A DNA stretch of 64,000 nt from Nocardioides caeni (GCF_004912195.1 NZ_STGW01000002.1:102049-166048); one strand, 5' to 3'. Shown: positions 27,277 to 36,631, counted from the first letter of the stretch. Program-made: numbers and translations. The notes: a model not told the origin generated them from the sequence alone.

Positions 27277-28515
27277 ATGCCGGTCATGACCACCACCGGG
27301 GCGACGCCCGTGGCGAACGACTGGCCGGCCCACACCTTCGACGTCCGGCCGTGGCGCCAGAGCTCACCGCGCGGACCGCGCGTCGACCGGCTCCGCCGGG
27401 AGGTGACGGTCGCCCTGCCGCCTCTGATCGCGGAGCTGGACTATCCGATGGACCGCTCCCTCGGTGCGATGGTCGCAGCCTGCGCCGGCGACCTGGGTCA
27501 CCTCGACCTGGTCCACGGCCGGACGCTCGCCGCGCTCAACCACCTCCAGCTGCGCACGGAGGCGGTCGACTCCTCCAAGATCGAGAACGTCGACGCCAGC
27601 CTCGCCGACTACGGCCGCGCACTGCTGGGCGTCGGGGCCAACGCCTCAGCGGTCTCGATGGCCTCCGCGACCGCCGCCCTGTCACGGATGATCCGCGACG
27701 CCGACACCACCCGGCGCCTCAGCCCGGAGGCGATGCTGCAGGCGCACCACGATCTCTTCCGCCGCAACGCCGACGAGGCCCACCGGGCCGGCCGGTTCCG
27801 CACGACACAGAACTGGGTCGGCGGCAGCGACTACGCGCCGCGCGGCGCGCTGCACGTGCCGCCTCCGCCCGAGACCGTGCCCGACTACCTCGACGACCTC
27901 TTCGCGTTCTGCAACCGCGACGACCTCCCGCCCGTGGTGCAGGTCGCGATCGCCCACGCCCAGTTCGAGTCCATCCACCCCTTCATCGACGGCAACGGCC
28001 GGATCGGTCGCACGCTGATCCACGCGATCCTGAGGCGCCGCCGCGCCACCCGACACCTCACGGTGCCCATCGCCTCGGCGCTGGTCTCACACCGCGACAC
28101 CTACTTCGCCGCCCTCAACGACTACCGCTCCGGCAACGCCCGCACGATCGTGGCGATGATGGCCACCGCCATCCGGATCGCGACCGCGGAGTCGTGGGCG
28201 ACGGCGACCAACGTCCTCGCGATCCGTGACCGCTGGGGCGCGGCCCTGCCCGACGCTCGCCCCGGAGACTCGCTGTTCCGCCTGCTCGACCTGCTCGCCG
28301 AGGAGCCGATCCTCAACGTCGATCTCGCAGCCCGTCGGCTCGGTCTCGACGAGGACGCGGCATCGCAGGCGATGGACGCCGCGACGACGGCCGGTGTCCT
28401 GACCCGGGCGCGGCGGACCAGGAAGGCGCCGGTGTGGCTCGCCCACGACGTGCTCGACGAGGTCGAGGACCTGAGCGCGCGCATCCAGGCCTCCGCGCGC
28501 CAGCTGCGCGGCTGA
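27277..28515 (+). CDS. Fic-domain protein, probable AMPylase with built-in inhibitory helix
   Basis: 412 residues. The catalytic Fic motif is complete: [12 protein letters not shown] (about residues 233-244), with catalytic His and the anion-hole Asn. SKIEN near residue 90 fits the [S/T]xxxE[G/N] inhibitory helix of class II Fic proteins, whose Glu blocks ATP. A C-terminal winged-helix-like region (about 330-410) may bind DNA or partner protein. Class II Fics AMPylate (or de-AMPylate) target proteins; the target cannot be inferred. ATG 27286 is an alternative start. There is no separate antitoxin gene next to it. Confidence 0.9.
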   Translation: MPVMTTTGATPVANDWPAHTFDVRPWRQSSPRGPRVDRLRREVTVALPPLIAELDYPMDRSLGAMVAACAGDLGHLDLVHGRTLAALNHLQLRTEAVDSSKIENVDASLADYGRALLGVGANASAVSMASATAALSRMIRDADTTRRLSPEAMLQAHHDLFRRNADEAHRAGRFRTTQNWVGGSDYAPRGALHVPPPPETVPDYLDDLFAFCNRDDLPPVVQVAIAHAQFESIHPFIDGNGRIGRTLIHAILRRRRATRHLTVPIASALVSHRDTYFAALNDYRSGNARTIVAMMATAIRIATAESWATATNVLAIRDRWGAALPDARPGDSLFRLLDLLAEEPILNVDLAARRLGLDEDAASQAMDAATTAGVLTRARRTRKAPVWLAHDVLDEVEDLSARIQASARQLRG

Positions 28516-28524
28516 CGCCAGACG

Positions 28525-28564
28525 CCGACAGGCCCGCCCCGGCGTACCGGGACGGGCCTGTCGG
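28525..28564. terminator. Bidirectional hairpin between fic and amt1
   Basis: A 12-bp outer stem (ccgacaggcccg with cgggcctgtcgg) plus a 5-bp inner stem after one mismatch, between two convergent genes (stops at 28515 and 28588). Confidence 0.82.
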
Positions 28565-28587
28565 ATGGAGCAGATGGAGCGGATGGA

Positions 28588-29841
28588 TCAGTCGTTGAGC
28601 GCGTAGCCCTCGCCGTGGAGCGCAAGGTCGAGCCCGGCGACCTCGTCCTCCTCCTTGGCACGGAAGCCGATCGTCTTCTCGATCGCCATCGCGAAGATGA
28701 AGGTCACGATGAACGAGAAGGCGATCACGGTCAGCGACGAGAGCAGCTGGGCGAGGAAGAGCTTGGTCTCTCCACCGAACGCCAGGCTGCCACCGGTGAG
28801 GGCCTCGGCACCGAAGATGCCGACCCAGAGGCAGCCGATGAAGCCGGCGACCAGGTGGATGCCCACGACGTCGAGGGTGTCGTCGAAGCCGAGCTTGAAC
28901 TTCAGGTCGACCGCGAAGGCACAGATCGCACCGGCGACGAGACCGAGCACCATGGCCCAGATCGGCGTCAGGAAGGCGCAGGCCGGGGTGATCGCGACGA
29001 GGCCGGTCACGATGCCGGAGGCGGCACCCACGGCGGTGGCCTTGCCGTCCTTGAGGGCCTCGACGACGATCCAGCCGAGGAGCGCGGCAGCCGGGGCGAC
29101 CAGGGTGTTGAAGAAGATCAGCGAGGTCTGGCCCTCGTCGGCGCCGAAGACGCCGGTGTTGAAGCCGTACCAGCCGAACCACAGGATCGCGGCACCGATG
29201 AGCACCAGCGGGACGTTGTGGGCAACGGTCTCCTCCTTGGAGAAGCCGACCTTGCGCTTGCCGAGGACCAGCGCCAGGGCAAGGGCCGCGGCACCAGCGG
29301 ACTGGTGGATCACGGTGCCACCGGCCCAGTCGAGCGCACCCTGGCCCAGACCCAGCACGTCGGTGGACAGCCAGCCCAGCTCGCCGTCCTCGTTGATGCC
29401 CCAGATCCAGCGGAAGGTCGGGAAGACCACGAACAGGGTGAACAGCGCGGCGAACAGCATCCACGGCCAGAAGCGGGCACGGTCGGCGACGGCTCCCGAG
29501 ACCAGCGCGACCGTGATGATGCAGAAGGCGACGAGGAAGGCGTGGCCGCCGAAGGCGTTGGCGGCCTCACCGCCACCGACACCGGTCATCAGGTCGGACA
29601 TGCCGACGTCGTTGAACGGGTTGCCGAACAGCGCCGGGCCACCGCTGGCGCCGTTGGTGATGCCCGTGCCGCCGACGAGGACGTAGAGCAGCGTGACGAC
29701 GGCGATCGAGCCGAAGCTCAGCATCATCATGGACACGACGGACTTCTGCTTGACGAGGCCGCCGTAGAAGAACGCCAGGCCAGGCGTCATGAAAAGGACG
29801 AGAGCAGCACAGATGAGCTGCCACGAAAGTTCGACAGACAT
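28588..29841 (-). CDS. amt: Ammonium transporter Amt (first copy)
   Basis: 417 residues, about 11 membrane spans. PGLAFFYGGLVKQKSVVSMM is the Amt signature around the first periplasmic Phe gate and second helix. The conserved twin His region and HQSAGAAALALALVLGKRK follow, then GIHLVAGFIGCLWVG near the end. ATG 29841 is chosen because TGAGGACC precedes it. It carries a GlnR-type operator 80-117 bp upstream. It stands between fic and trmD, away from the other nitrogen genes; no PII gene is adjacent, unlike the second copy. Confidence 0.95.
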   Translation of the reverse strand: MSVELSWQLICAALVLFMTPGLAFFYGGLVKQKSVVSMMMLSFGSIAVVTLLYVLVGGTGITNGASGGPALFGNPFNDVGMSDLMTGVGGGEAANAFGGHAFLVAFCIITVALVSGAVADRARFWPWMLFAALFTLFVVFPTFRWIWGINEDGELGWLSTDVLGLGQGALDWAGGTVIHQSAGAAALALALVLGKRKVGFSKEETVAHNVPLVLIGAAILWFGWYGFNTGVFGADEGQTSLIFFNTLVAPAAALLGWIVVEALKDGKATAVGAASGIVTGLVAITPACAFLTPIWAMVLGLVAGAICAFAVDLKFKLGFDDTLDVVGIHLVAGFIGCLWVGIFGAEALTGGSLAFGGETKLFLAQLLSSLTVIAFSFIVTFIFAMAIEKTIGFRAKEEDEVAGLDLALHGEGYALND

Positions 29842-29920
29842 GCAGGTCCTCACAAGTCTCGGGAGTGGGTCTGGCCGGGCAACGTTGCTGGCCGTGTGCC
29901 CCGCATACTTCCGAGCGGTC

Positions 29921-29958
29921 GTTTCGTCAGTCCCCGGCTGAGGTTTCGACCGTGTTAC
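29921..29958 (-). promoter_or_regulatory. GlnR-type operator upstream of amt1
   Basis: Read on the minus strand: GTAAC (29958-29954), 6 bp, GAAAC (29947-29943), 17 bp, GAAAC (29925-29921). This matches the actinobacterial GlnR half-site pattern gTnAc-n6-GaAAc with one degenerate element between the two GAAAC. It lies 80-117 bp before the amt1 start. Confidence 0.78.
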
Positions 29959-29996
29959 AGGTTCGCCCAGACGGTGTCAGGCCCGTAAATGCAGGC

Positions 29997-31151
29997 TCAC
30001 CGACGAGGTTTCGTGAGCACCACGGCGCCCGGGGGCGCCGGCAGGTCGGGTCGGATCCGGAAGCCCGCCTTGCGATACATCCGCTGGTTGCGGGCGCTCG
30101 CCTCCCCCGTGAACAGGACGTACGACGCCGCCTCCGTGGGCGCCACGCGCTGGACGTGCTCGAGCAGCGCCCGGCCGAGCCCCGCCCCCTGCAGGTCGGG
30201 CGCCACCATGATGCGCCCGATGTCCCAGGCCTCGCCCTCCATCCGGCCGCGGACCGCAGCGACCAGCCGGCCCGCGCGCCGGATCACCCAGGTGTCCCAG
30301 ACGTCGAGCCAGGCCCGCACGTCGTCGTAGGACTCGTGGAGGGCGGGGATGTCGAGCGAGTCGTTGGCGAGCGCCTCCTGCACCCAGCAGGCGCGCTGGA
30401 GCGTCAGCAGCTCCCCGGCGTCGCCCGGCGTCGCCCGGACGATCGGCGTGCCGTCGTCGAGCTGCGAGGGGTGGAGCAGGTCGGGACGCCGCTCGGCAGT
30501 ACGGCGCACGGCCTGCTCGTGCCGCCATGCGGCGACCTTGCCGTGGTCGCCGGAGCGCAGCACGGCAGGGACGTCGTGTCCCCGCCACTGCGGCGGCTTG
30601 GTGTAGACGGGGTATTCGAGCAGGCCACCCTCGGCGTGCGACTCCTCGACGAGCGAGGCGGCATTGCCCATGAAGCCCGGCAGCAGGCGAACGACGGCCT
30701 CGGTGATCGCCAGCGCAGCGACCTCTCCCCCGTTGAGGACGTAGTCGCCCAGGCTGATCTCGCGGACCTCGGCCCGCTCCCCTGCGTGGTCGATGACGCG
30801 CTGGTCGATGCCCTCGTAGCGGCCGCAGGCGAAGACGATCCGCCCGCGGGTCGCGAGGTCCGCGGCCAGCCGCTGGTCGAAGGGCTCGCCCGAGGGCGTG
30901 GTGAAGACGACGGTCGTCCCCGCGTCCACGCCGAGCGCGTCGAACGCCTCGCCCCACGGCTCGGGCTTCATCACCATGCCGGCACCGCCGCCATAGGGGG
31001 TGTCGTCGACCCGGTGGTGCTTGTCGTGCGAGTGGCCGCGCAGGTCGTGGACGTGGAACTCGACCAGGCCCTTGTCCGCCGCCTTGCCGGGCAGCGAGAG
31101 GTCCAGCGGCGCGAAGAAGTCCGGGAAGATCGTGAGGTAGTCGAGCCTCAC
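29997..31151 (-). CDS. trmD: tRNA (guanine37-N1)-methyltransferase TrmD fused to a GNAT domain
   Basis: 384 residues; ordinary TrmD is about 240. The N-terminal part (1-237) is a full Trm[41 protein letters not shown] and [13 protein letters not shown] (the SAM-binding knot), ending [11 protein letters not shown]. From about residue 238 a GNAT acetyltransferase domain follows directly, with [20 protein letters not shown] as the acetyl-CoA loop and [16 protein letters not shown] at the end. The frame is continuous with no stop or shift between the parts. GTG 31151 overlaps the rimM stop by 4 bp. TrmD methylates G37 to prevent frameshifting; the acetyl acceptor is unknown. Confidence 0.92.
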   Translation of the reverse strand: MRLDYLTIFPDFFAPLDLSLPGKAADKGLVEFHVHDLRGHSHDKHHRVDDTPYGGGAGMVMKPEPWGEAFDALGVDAGTTVVFTTPSGEPFDQRLAADLATRGRIVFACGRYEGIDQRVIDHAGERAEVREISLGDYVLNGGEVAALAITEAVVRLLPGFMGNAASLVEESHAEGGLLEYPVYTKPPQWRGHDVPAVLRSGDHGKVAAWRHEQAVRRTAERRPDLLHPSQLDDGTPIVRATPGDAGELLTLQRACWVQEALANDSLDIPALHESYDDVRAWLDVWDTWVIRRAGRLVAAVRGRMEGEAWDIGRIMVAPDLQGAGLGRALLEHVQRVAPTEAASYVLFTGEASARNQRMYRKAGFRIRPDLPAPPGAVVLTKPRR

Positions 31152-31723
31152 GCCTCGTCCTCCCCCTCGTCCGTGTCGTCGGCGAACGGGGTCACGAGCC
31201 CGGGACGGTCGGCGATCACGACCCGGCCGGCGGCGACGTCGACCTCGGGCACCAGCGCGATCACGAACGGCACGAGGGCCTCTCGTCGGTCGACGGTCCT
31301 GATCCGGAGCAGGTCCTGCGCGCCGTGCACCAGCCCGGCCACCTCGCCGAGGTGGGTGCCCTCCACGTCGTACGCCGCCAGCCCGACGAGCTGGTGGTCG
31401 TAGAACTCGTCGGGATCGGCCGGCGACTCGTCGGGCGACACGACGGCCCGCAGCACCACGCCGCGGGCCGACTCGGCCGCGGTGCGGTCGGCCAGCTCGG
31501 CGAAGCTCGCGAGCAGCACGCCCTGGTGCCACCGGGTGCGGGAAACGGTGAGGGTGCGGGCGGCGAAGGCGGAGCCCCGCGGCGCCTCGGCCTGCAGGAC
31601 CGCGCCGTCGACGTAGCGCCGCTCGGGCTCGTCGGTGCGGACGTCGACCGTCACCTCGCCGCGAATGCCGTGCGGCTTGCCGATCCTGCCGACGACGACC
31701 TCGATGCTCTCCACGAGTGTCAT
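31148..31723 (-). CDS. rimM: Ribosome maturation factor RimM
   Basis: Helps 30S head assembly by binding S19. 191 residues from ATG 31723. [20 protein letters not shown] opens the N-terminal barrel, and the PRC-like C-terminal domain includes [17 protein letters not shown]. The acidic tail ([11 protein letters not shown]) is common in actinobacteria. An ORF start nine codons earlier falls inside the preceding hairpin and is rejected. Coupled to trmD. Confidence 0.95.
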   Translation of the reverse strand: MTLVESIEVVVGRIGKPHGIRGEVTVDVRTDEPERRYVDGAVLQAEAPRGSAFAARTLTVSRTRWHQGVLLASFAELADRTAAESARGVVLRAVVSPDESPADPDEFYDHQLVGLAAYDVEGTHLGEVAGLVHGAQDLLRIRTVDRREALVPFVIALVPEVDVAAGRVVIADRPGLVTPFADDTDEGEDEA

Positions 31724-31735
31724 TGTCCCGAAATG

Positions 31736-31769
31736 CCGGCAGCCCCGCACATCGGTGCGGGGCTGCCGG
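31736..31769 (-). terminator. Strong hairpin between khpA and rimM
   Basis: A perfect 15-bp GC-rich stem (ccggcagccccgcac with gtgcggggctgccgg), loop atcg, in the 58-bp gap between khpA and rimM. It likely terminates or attenuates the rpsP-khpA message, so rimM-trmD may need read-through or another promoter. Confidence 0.78.
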
Positions 31770-31781
31770 ATGATGCCGTGC

Positions 31782-32021
31782 TCAGCGCTTGTCGGTGTCG
31801 ACGAAGTCGATCCGGGTGCTGCTGTTGCCGGCGATCGCGGAGATCACCGTGCGGAAGGCGGTCGCCGTGCGGCCGCCGCGGCCGATCACCTTGCCGAGGT
31901 CGTCGGGGTGGACCCGGACCTCGAGCACGGCGCCTCGACGCAGCTGCTTGTCGCGCACGACCACGTCGTCGGGGTGGTCGACCACCCCGCGGACGAGGTG
32001 CTCCAGCGCGTCAGCCAGCAC
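31782..32021 (-). CDS. khpA: KH-domain RNA-binding protein KhpA
   Basis: A 79-residue single KH domain; VIGRGGRTATAFRTVISAIA contains the GxxG RNA-binding loop. It sits directly after rpsP (4 bp), its usual place in Gram-positive bacteria, where it binds many RNAs with KhpB and affects division. It starts at GTG 32021 (MLADALEHLVRGVVDHPDDV). Confidence 0.93.
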   Translation of the reverse strand: MLADALEHLVRGVVDHPDDVVVRDKQLRRGAVLEVRVHPDDLGKVIGRGGRTATAFRTVISAIAGNSSTRIDFVDTDKR

Positions 32022-32025
32022 CGTC

Positions 32026-32520
32026 TCAGGCCTCGGTGGTCTCGGCAGCCGGCGCCTCGTCGGCGGCGGGCTCCTCGGCGGGGGTCTCCTCGGCGGCGGC
32101 CTCGGCCGGCGCCTCCTCGACCTTCTCGGCCTTCTTCTTCTCGGCCTTCTTGGTCACCGCGGCGCCCTTGGGCTCGTTGGCGGCCTCCTTGAGGGCCTCG
32201 TTGAAGATCTCGAGCTTGTCGCGCTTGGGCTCCTTGACCTTGAGGGTGCCCTCGGCGCCCTCGAGACCCTTGGCCTTCTGCCAGTCGCCGGTGATCTTGA
32301 GGATGGCCTCGACGGCCTCGGTCGGCTGCGCGCCGACGCCCAGCCAGTACTGCGCCCGCTCGGAGACGACGTCGATGTACGACGGGTCCTCCTTGGGGTG
32401 GTACTTGCCGATCTCCTCGATCACGGCGCCGTCGCGCTTCTTGCGCGAGTCGACGATGACGATGCGGTACTGCGGGACCCGGACCTTGCCCAGGCGCTTC
32501 AGGCGAATCTTGACGGCCAC
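32026..32520 (-). CDS. rpsP: 30S ribosomal protein S16 with long acidic tail
   Basis: [20 protein letters not shown] starts a standard S16 domain ([20 protein letters not shown], then [13 protein letters not shown]). S16 is usually 80-90 residues; this one is 164. It has a Lys-rich stretch ([18 protein letters not shown]) followed by about 35 Ala/Glu/Pro residues. Tails of this kind occur in actinobacterial S16, but the role is unknown. GTG start at 32520, behind ggagac. Confidence 0.96.
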   Translation of the reverse strand: MAVKIRLKRLGKVRVPQYRIVIVDSRKKRDGAVIEEIGKYHPKEDPSYIDVVSERAQYWLGVGAQPTEAVEAILKITGDWQKAKGLEGAEGTLKVKEPKRDKLEIFNEALKEAANEPKGAAVTKKAEKKKAEKVEEAPAEAAAEETPAEEPAADEAPAAETTEA

Positions 32521-32683
32521 GTTTGTGGTGTCTCCTTGAGAATGGTGGTGGGTGAGGCGCGGGCGACCAGGTGGGGAACACCGGGACCCGGACTCGGATG
32601 GGCGCTGCACCCACCGGTTGAGAGGGACCGGAAGGCGCAGAACTCAGCCGCCAAGTCTGCCAGACCTCTCGCGCGGAGAGAAA

Positions 32684-33766
32684 TCAGGCCACGACCCTGC
32701 CGCGCAGCACGACGCGCGAGGGCTCGAGCAGCACGGACAGGTCCTCGACGGGATTGCGCGGATAGACGACGAAGTCGGCCGGATCGCCCTCGTCCAGTCC
32801 GGGATTCCAGCCGAGCCAGGCGCGACCGCGCCACGAGGCCGCGCCCACGACGTACTCGTTGGACAGGCCCATGTCCGCCATCGCGCGGATCTCCTCGTGG
32901 AGCACGCCGTGGCGCTGCGAGCCTCCGCCGTCGCTGCCGACATAGAGCGCGACGCCGGCCTCGTGAGCGCTCATCAGCACCTCGCGGCGGCGGGCGAAGA
33001 GCTGCTCCATGGTCGCCGCATAGTCGGGGAACTTGGCGCGACCGGCGTCGGCGAAGCCGGGGAACTTCGAGGTCTGCAGGACCGTCGGTACCAGAGCGAC
33101 GCCGCCAGCGACCATCTGATCGATGTGGGTTGCCGTCAGGCCGGTGCCGTGCTCGATGCAGTCGATCCCGGCGTCCAGCAACGGGGCGATGGACTCCTCG
33201 CCGAAGCAGTGGGCGGTCACCTTGGCCCCGAGCGAGTGGGCCACGCCGATCGCCGCCGCCACGGCGTCGCCGGGGAAGGACGGCGCGAGATCTCCCTCGT
33301 CCCGAGAGATCCAGTCGCCGACCAGCTTCACCCAGCCGTCGCCCGCGCGCGCCTGCTCGGCCACGACGTCGACGAGTCCGTCGGGCTCGACCTCGTGGCC
33401 GTAGCCCTTGAGGTAGCGCTGCGTGCGGGCCACGTGGCGACCGCATCGGATCAGGCGCGGCAGGTCCTCGCGGTCCTGGACCCACCGGGTGTCGGCGGGC
33501 GACCCGCAGTCGCGGGTGAGCAGCACCCCGTTGTCGCGATCGAGGATCGCGGTCCGCTCGATCTCGGCGTCGTCGACCGCTCCACCATCCTCGAGCCCGA
33601 GGTGGTTGTGGGCGTCGACCAGGCCCGGCAGGATCCAGCCCTCCCCTGCCGTCTCGGCGCCGGTCAGGCCCGCCGGGCGCTCATAGGTGACCCGCCCGTC
33701 GACGACGTAGACGTCGCGCACCTCGCCGTCGGGCAGGACCGGGCCGGAGAACCGCAGCGCACTCAC
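32684..33766 (-). CDS. Amidohydrolase-family metal-dependent hydrolase
   Basis: 360 residues. ILPGLVDAHNHLGLEDG contains the HxH metal site, the later conserved histidine is in KVTAHCFGEE, and EHGTG and GSDGG (the catalytic Asp) complete a dinuclear/mononuclear amidohydrolase site. The short beta-rich ends (composite domain) are present, e.g. DFVVYPRNPVEDLSVLLEPS. Similar to imidazolonepropionase/prolidase-type groups; the substrate is not predictable. GTG 33766. It is divergent in role from its ribosomal neighbours and separated from rpsP by about 160 bp. Confidence 0.85.
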   Translation of the reverse strand: MSALRFSGPVLPDGEVRDVYVVDGRVTYERPAGLTGAETAGEGWILPGLVDAHNHLGLEDGGAVDDAEIERTAILDRDNGVLLTRDCGSPADTRWVQDREDLPRLIRCGRHVARTQRYLKGYGHEVEPDGLVDVVAEQARAGDGWVKLVGDWISRDEGDLAPSFPGDAVAAAIGVAHSLGAKVTAHCFGEESIAPLLDAGIDCIEHGTGLTATHIDQMVAGGVALVPTVLQTSKFPGFADAGRAKFPDYAATMEQLFARRREVLMSAHEAGVALYVGSDGGGSQRHGVLHEEIRAMADMGLSNEYVVGAASWRGRAWLGWNPGLDEGDPADFVVYPRNPVEDLSVLLEPSRVVLRGRVVA

Positions 33767-33795
33767 CCACCCGACGGTACCCGGGCGGACCCGGA

Positions 33796-34164
33796 TCAGA
33801 GGCGCGACAGCAGCCAGGTCGGCGAGAGCGTCGTCGCACCGACACCGTGGACGCGGGCGTCGAGGGCCCGGTCCGCGGTCACGACCACGGTCCGGCGGCC
33901 GGCCTCGACCGCCTTGCGCGCCTGCTCGACGATGGCGGCGTCGCCGTCCCTGGCCGCGTGCACGGTCGTGACGTGGGCATCGCGCCCGGCCCGGACCCCG
34001 CCCTTGGCCTGCCCCTCCAGCACGAGTACGACGGCGTCGTACTCGACATCGGCGACGAGCAGCTGCTCGTGGAGCCGGGCCGCGGCTCCCGGGCGGTCCT
34101 TCCACCACCCGTCGGGGCGCGCGCCGACGACGTTGGCGCCGTCGACGACCAGGGTGGACCTCAT
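33796..34164 (-). CDS. NYN-domain (PIN-like) putative RNase
   Basis: 122 residues. TLVVDGANVVGARPDGWWKD carries the first acidic residue of a PIN/NYN fold. VVLVLEGQAKGG, TVVVTADRALDARV and the terminal LSPTWLLSRL carry the others. YacP/NYN proteins act on rRNA or tRNA in some bacteria. The stop of the zinc-finger gene overlaps its start by 4 bp, so the two are translationally coupled. Confidence 0.8.
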   Translation of the reverse strand: MRSTLVVDGANVVGARPDGWWKDRPGAAARLHEQLLVADVEYDAVVLVLEGQAKGGVRAGRDAHVTTVHAARDGDAAIVEQARKAVEAGRRTVVVTADRALDARVHGVGATTLSPTWLLSRL

Positions 34165-34565
34165 CGGCCCGCTCCGCCGGCAGGGGCGAGGTGGCCGAGC
34201 TCCCAGAGGGCGAGCTGGAGGGCGACGAGCTCGGCGCGGTCGAGCGTGAGGTCGAGGCTGCGTCTGCGGGGTCCCTGCTCCCAACCTGTCCAGGTGGTGC
34301 GGAACGGCCCGGCTGCGCGGGCGTGCACGGTGATCCGCCGGCGGCCCGAGCAGAGCTGGAGGTAGGAGCCCACCCGGACGTCGACGCTCTCGTAGCTCTC
34401 CCCCGAGCCGGAGGTGCCGGCAGCGACCGCGCCGTCGCCACCGTGGACCTTCGCGAGGTGGCGGTCGAGGTTGGCGCCCTTGACGCCCTCGGCGCACACC
34501 GGGCAGGGCACCTGCGCATCGATGCGCAGGGCGGCGAGCCGTCGTGCCCGGTTGGCCGTGGTCAT
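34161..34565 (-). CDS. C2H2-like zinc-finger protein paired with the NYN protein
   Basis: 134 residues. CPVCAEGVKGANLDRHLAKV followed by HG gives C-x2-C-x12-H-x4-H near residue 21-42, a classic zinc-finger spacing. The rest is basic (RRRSLDLTLDRAEL) with no known domain. It begins 7 bp after the ffh stop. The tight coupling to the NYN protein suggests a two-part RNA-acting unit, but that is inference. I do not recognise the family. Confidence 0.7.
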   Translation of the reverse strand: MTTANRARRLAALRIDAQVPCPVCAEGVKGANLDRHLAKVHGGDGAVAAGTSGSGESYESVDVRVGSYLQLCSGRRRITVHARAAGPFRTTWTGWEQGPRRRSLDLTLDRAELVALQLALWELGHLAPAGGAGR

Positions 34566-34572
34566 GACGAGG

Positions 34573-36150
34573 TCACTTCAGGAACTTCGAGAAGTCCTTC
34601 GGCAGCTGCAGGTTCTCGGCCGCGGCCTCGTAGTCGATGTCCTGTCCGATGCCGAACGGGTTCGGCTTCGACTCGGCGGCCTTCGCCTGTGCGGCGGCGG
34701 CGTCCTGGGCGGCCTTGGCCGGGTTGCCCGACTTGCGCGCGCCCTTGCCCTTGGTCTGCTTGGCCTTCTGCTTGGCGCTGACGCGCTTGCCGCCGCCGGG
34801 GCCACCCATGCCCGGCATCCCCGGCATGCCGGGCATCCCGGGCATGCCGCCACCGCGCGCCATCTGCATCATCATCTTGCGCGCCTCGAAGAAGCGGTCG
34901 ACGAGGCCGTTGACGTCGGAGACGGTGCGTCCCGAGCCCTTCGCGATGCGGGCCCGGCGGGAGCCGTCGATGATCTTGGGGTTGTCGCGCTCCGCAGGCG
35001 TCATCGACCGGATGATCGCCTCGACGCGGTCGATCTCGCGCTCGTCGAAGTTCTCGAGCTGCTCGCGGATCTGTCCCATGCCGGGCAGCATCCCGAGGAT
35101 CTTCTGCATCGAGCCGAGCTTCTTGAGCTGCTGCATCTGCGACAGGAAGTCGTCGAGGGTGAAGTCGCCGCCGGTGAGCTTCTCGGCGGCGCGCATCGCC
35201 TCTTCCTGGTCGAAGGCCTTCTCGGCCTGCTCGATCAGGGTGAGGACGTCGCCCATGTCCAGGATGCGCGAGGCCATCCGGTCGGGGTGGAAGACGTCGA
35301 AGTCGGTCATCTTCTCGCCGGAGGAGGCGAACATGACCGGTCGGCCGGTGACGTGCCGGATCGACAGGGCGGCGCCACCGCGGGCGTCGCCGTCGAGCTT
35401 GGTGAGGACGACACCGTCGTAGCCGACGCCGTCGAGGAAGGCCTGCGCGGTGATGAGCGCGTCCTGACCGATCATCGCGTCGACGACGAAGAGCACCTCG
35501 TCGGGCTGGACGGCGTCACGGATGCCGGCGGCCTGCGCCATCATCTCCGCGTCGACGCCGAGGCGGCCCGCGGTGTCGACGATGACCACGTCGTGGAGCC
35601 TGCGCTTCGCCTCCTCGATCGACGCCTTCGCGACGGAGACCGGGTCGCCCGTGCCATTGCCGGGCTCCGGGGCGAAGACCGGGACGCCGACCTTCTCGCC
35701 GTTGACCTGCAGTTGCTGGACGGCGTTGGGGCGCTGGAGGTCGCAGGCGACCAGGAGCGGGGTCTTGCCCTGCTCCTTGAGCCACAGCGCGAGCTTGGCC
35801 GCCAGCGTGGTCTTTCCGGCGCCCTGGAGGCCGGCCAGCATGATGACCGTCGGCCCCGACTTGGCGTAGCGCAGTCGCCGGGTCTCCCCGCCGAGGATGG
35901 CGACGAGCTCGTCGTTGACGATCTTGACGACCTGCTGGGCGGGGTTCAGCGCACCGCTGACCTCCTCGCTCCGCGCCCGCTCCTTGACCGCGGCGACGAA
36001 GTCCTTGACGACCGGCAGGGCGACGTCGGCCTCGAGGAGGGCGATCCGGATCTCCCGGGCCGTGGCGTCGATGTCGGCCTCGGAGAGCCGTCCCTTGCCG
36101 CGAAGGTTCTTGAAGGTCGCGGTGAGGCGGTCGGACAGTGTGGCGAACAA
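34573..36150 (-). CDS. ffh: Signal recognition particle GTPase Ffh
   Basis: 525 residues. N domain then G domain with AGLQGAGKTTLAAKLALWLK (P-loop), VIVDTAGRLGVDAEMM and LTKLDGDARGGAALS. The Met-rich M domain binds 4.5S RNA and signal peptides; it includes MMMQMARGG followed by four tandem Pro-Gly-Met repeats (GMPGMPGMPGMPGMGG). The start is TTG 36150 behind GAGGACC (MFATLSDRLT). Its receptor FtsY is encoded 5 kb away. Confidence 0.96.
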   Translation of the reverse strand: MFATLSDRLTATFKNLRGKGRLSEADIDATAREIRIALLEADVALPVVKDFVAAVKERARSEEVSGALNPAQQVVKIVNDELVAILGGETRRLRYAKSGPTVIMLAGLQGAGKTTLAAKLALWLKEQGKTPLLVACDLQRPNAVQQLQVNGEKVGVPVFAPEPGNGTGDPVSVAKASIEEAKRRLHDVVIVDTAGRLGVDAEMMAQAAGIRDAVQPDEVLFVVDAMIGQDALITAQAFLDGVGYDGVVLTKLDGDARGGAALSIRHVTGRPVMFASSGEKMTDFDVFHPDRMASRILDMGDVLTLIEQAEKAFDQEEAMRAAEKLTGGDFTLDDFLSQMQQLKKLGSMQKILGMLPGMGQIREQLENFDEREIDRVEAIIRSMTPAERDNPKIIDGSRRARIAKGSGRTVSDVNGLVDRFFEARKMMMQMARGGGMPGMPGMPGMPGMGGPGGGKRVSAKQKAKQTKGKGARKSGNPAKAAQDAAAAQAKAAESKPNPFGIGQDIDYEAAAENLQLPKDFSKFLK

Positions 36151-36225
36151 GTGCGGTCCTCAGGAACTGGTGCGTCTGCGTCGTCGGGCGGGTCAACTGT
36201 AGTTGCAGCGCCGTAGACTCGCGGA

Positions 36226-36504
36226 ATGACCGTCGTCCTGCTCGTCGCGGCAGGCGTCGCGCTGCTCGTCGGCGTCGTCGTGATCGGGCACCGGATGATC
36301 GGCTCCGAGTCCGCGACCGGCACCTTCACCGACGGCATGGGCAGCTTCATGAACGTGTTCGACCCGGCGCGGGAGCGGGCCGACGACGCCCTCCGGTCGA
36401 AGAAGACCCAGGGCGAGATGCTGCCCAGCCCCGACGACGACCACCCGCCGATGACGGTCGACCTGGCCCGCGGGGTGGCGCGATTGAGGAGATCGCGCGG
36501 GTAG
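36226..36504 (+). CDS. Small membrane protein of unknown function
   Basis: 92 residues with one N-terminal helix (TVVLLVAAGVALLVGVVVIG) then a hydrophilic, mildly acidic tail (MLPSPDDDHPPMTVDLARGV). It starts 76 bp upstream of, and divergent from, ffh. I do not recognise it. Confidence 0.6.
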   Translation: MTVVLLVAAGVALLVGVVVIGHRMIGSESATGTFTDGMGSFMNVFDPARERADDALRSKKTQGEMLPSPDDDHPPMTVDLARGVARLRRSRG

Positions 36505-36631
36505 GTGGCGTCGAAGCGAGCGTCGTGAGGTGCGTGCGATGACAAGGCGGCGGAGTGAGGCGGCCTGGTTGGCCGTTGATCGACGCCAACGCCGTCAGCG
36601 TGCGTGCATCGCGACGCGCAGCCGGCGTCAC

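Noticed and set aside
36505..36631. Possible terminator between the small membrane protein gene and glnD
   Set aside because: Only short imperfect ggcc pairings were found and no convincing stem-loop; nothing else is evident in this gap.
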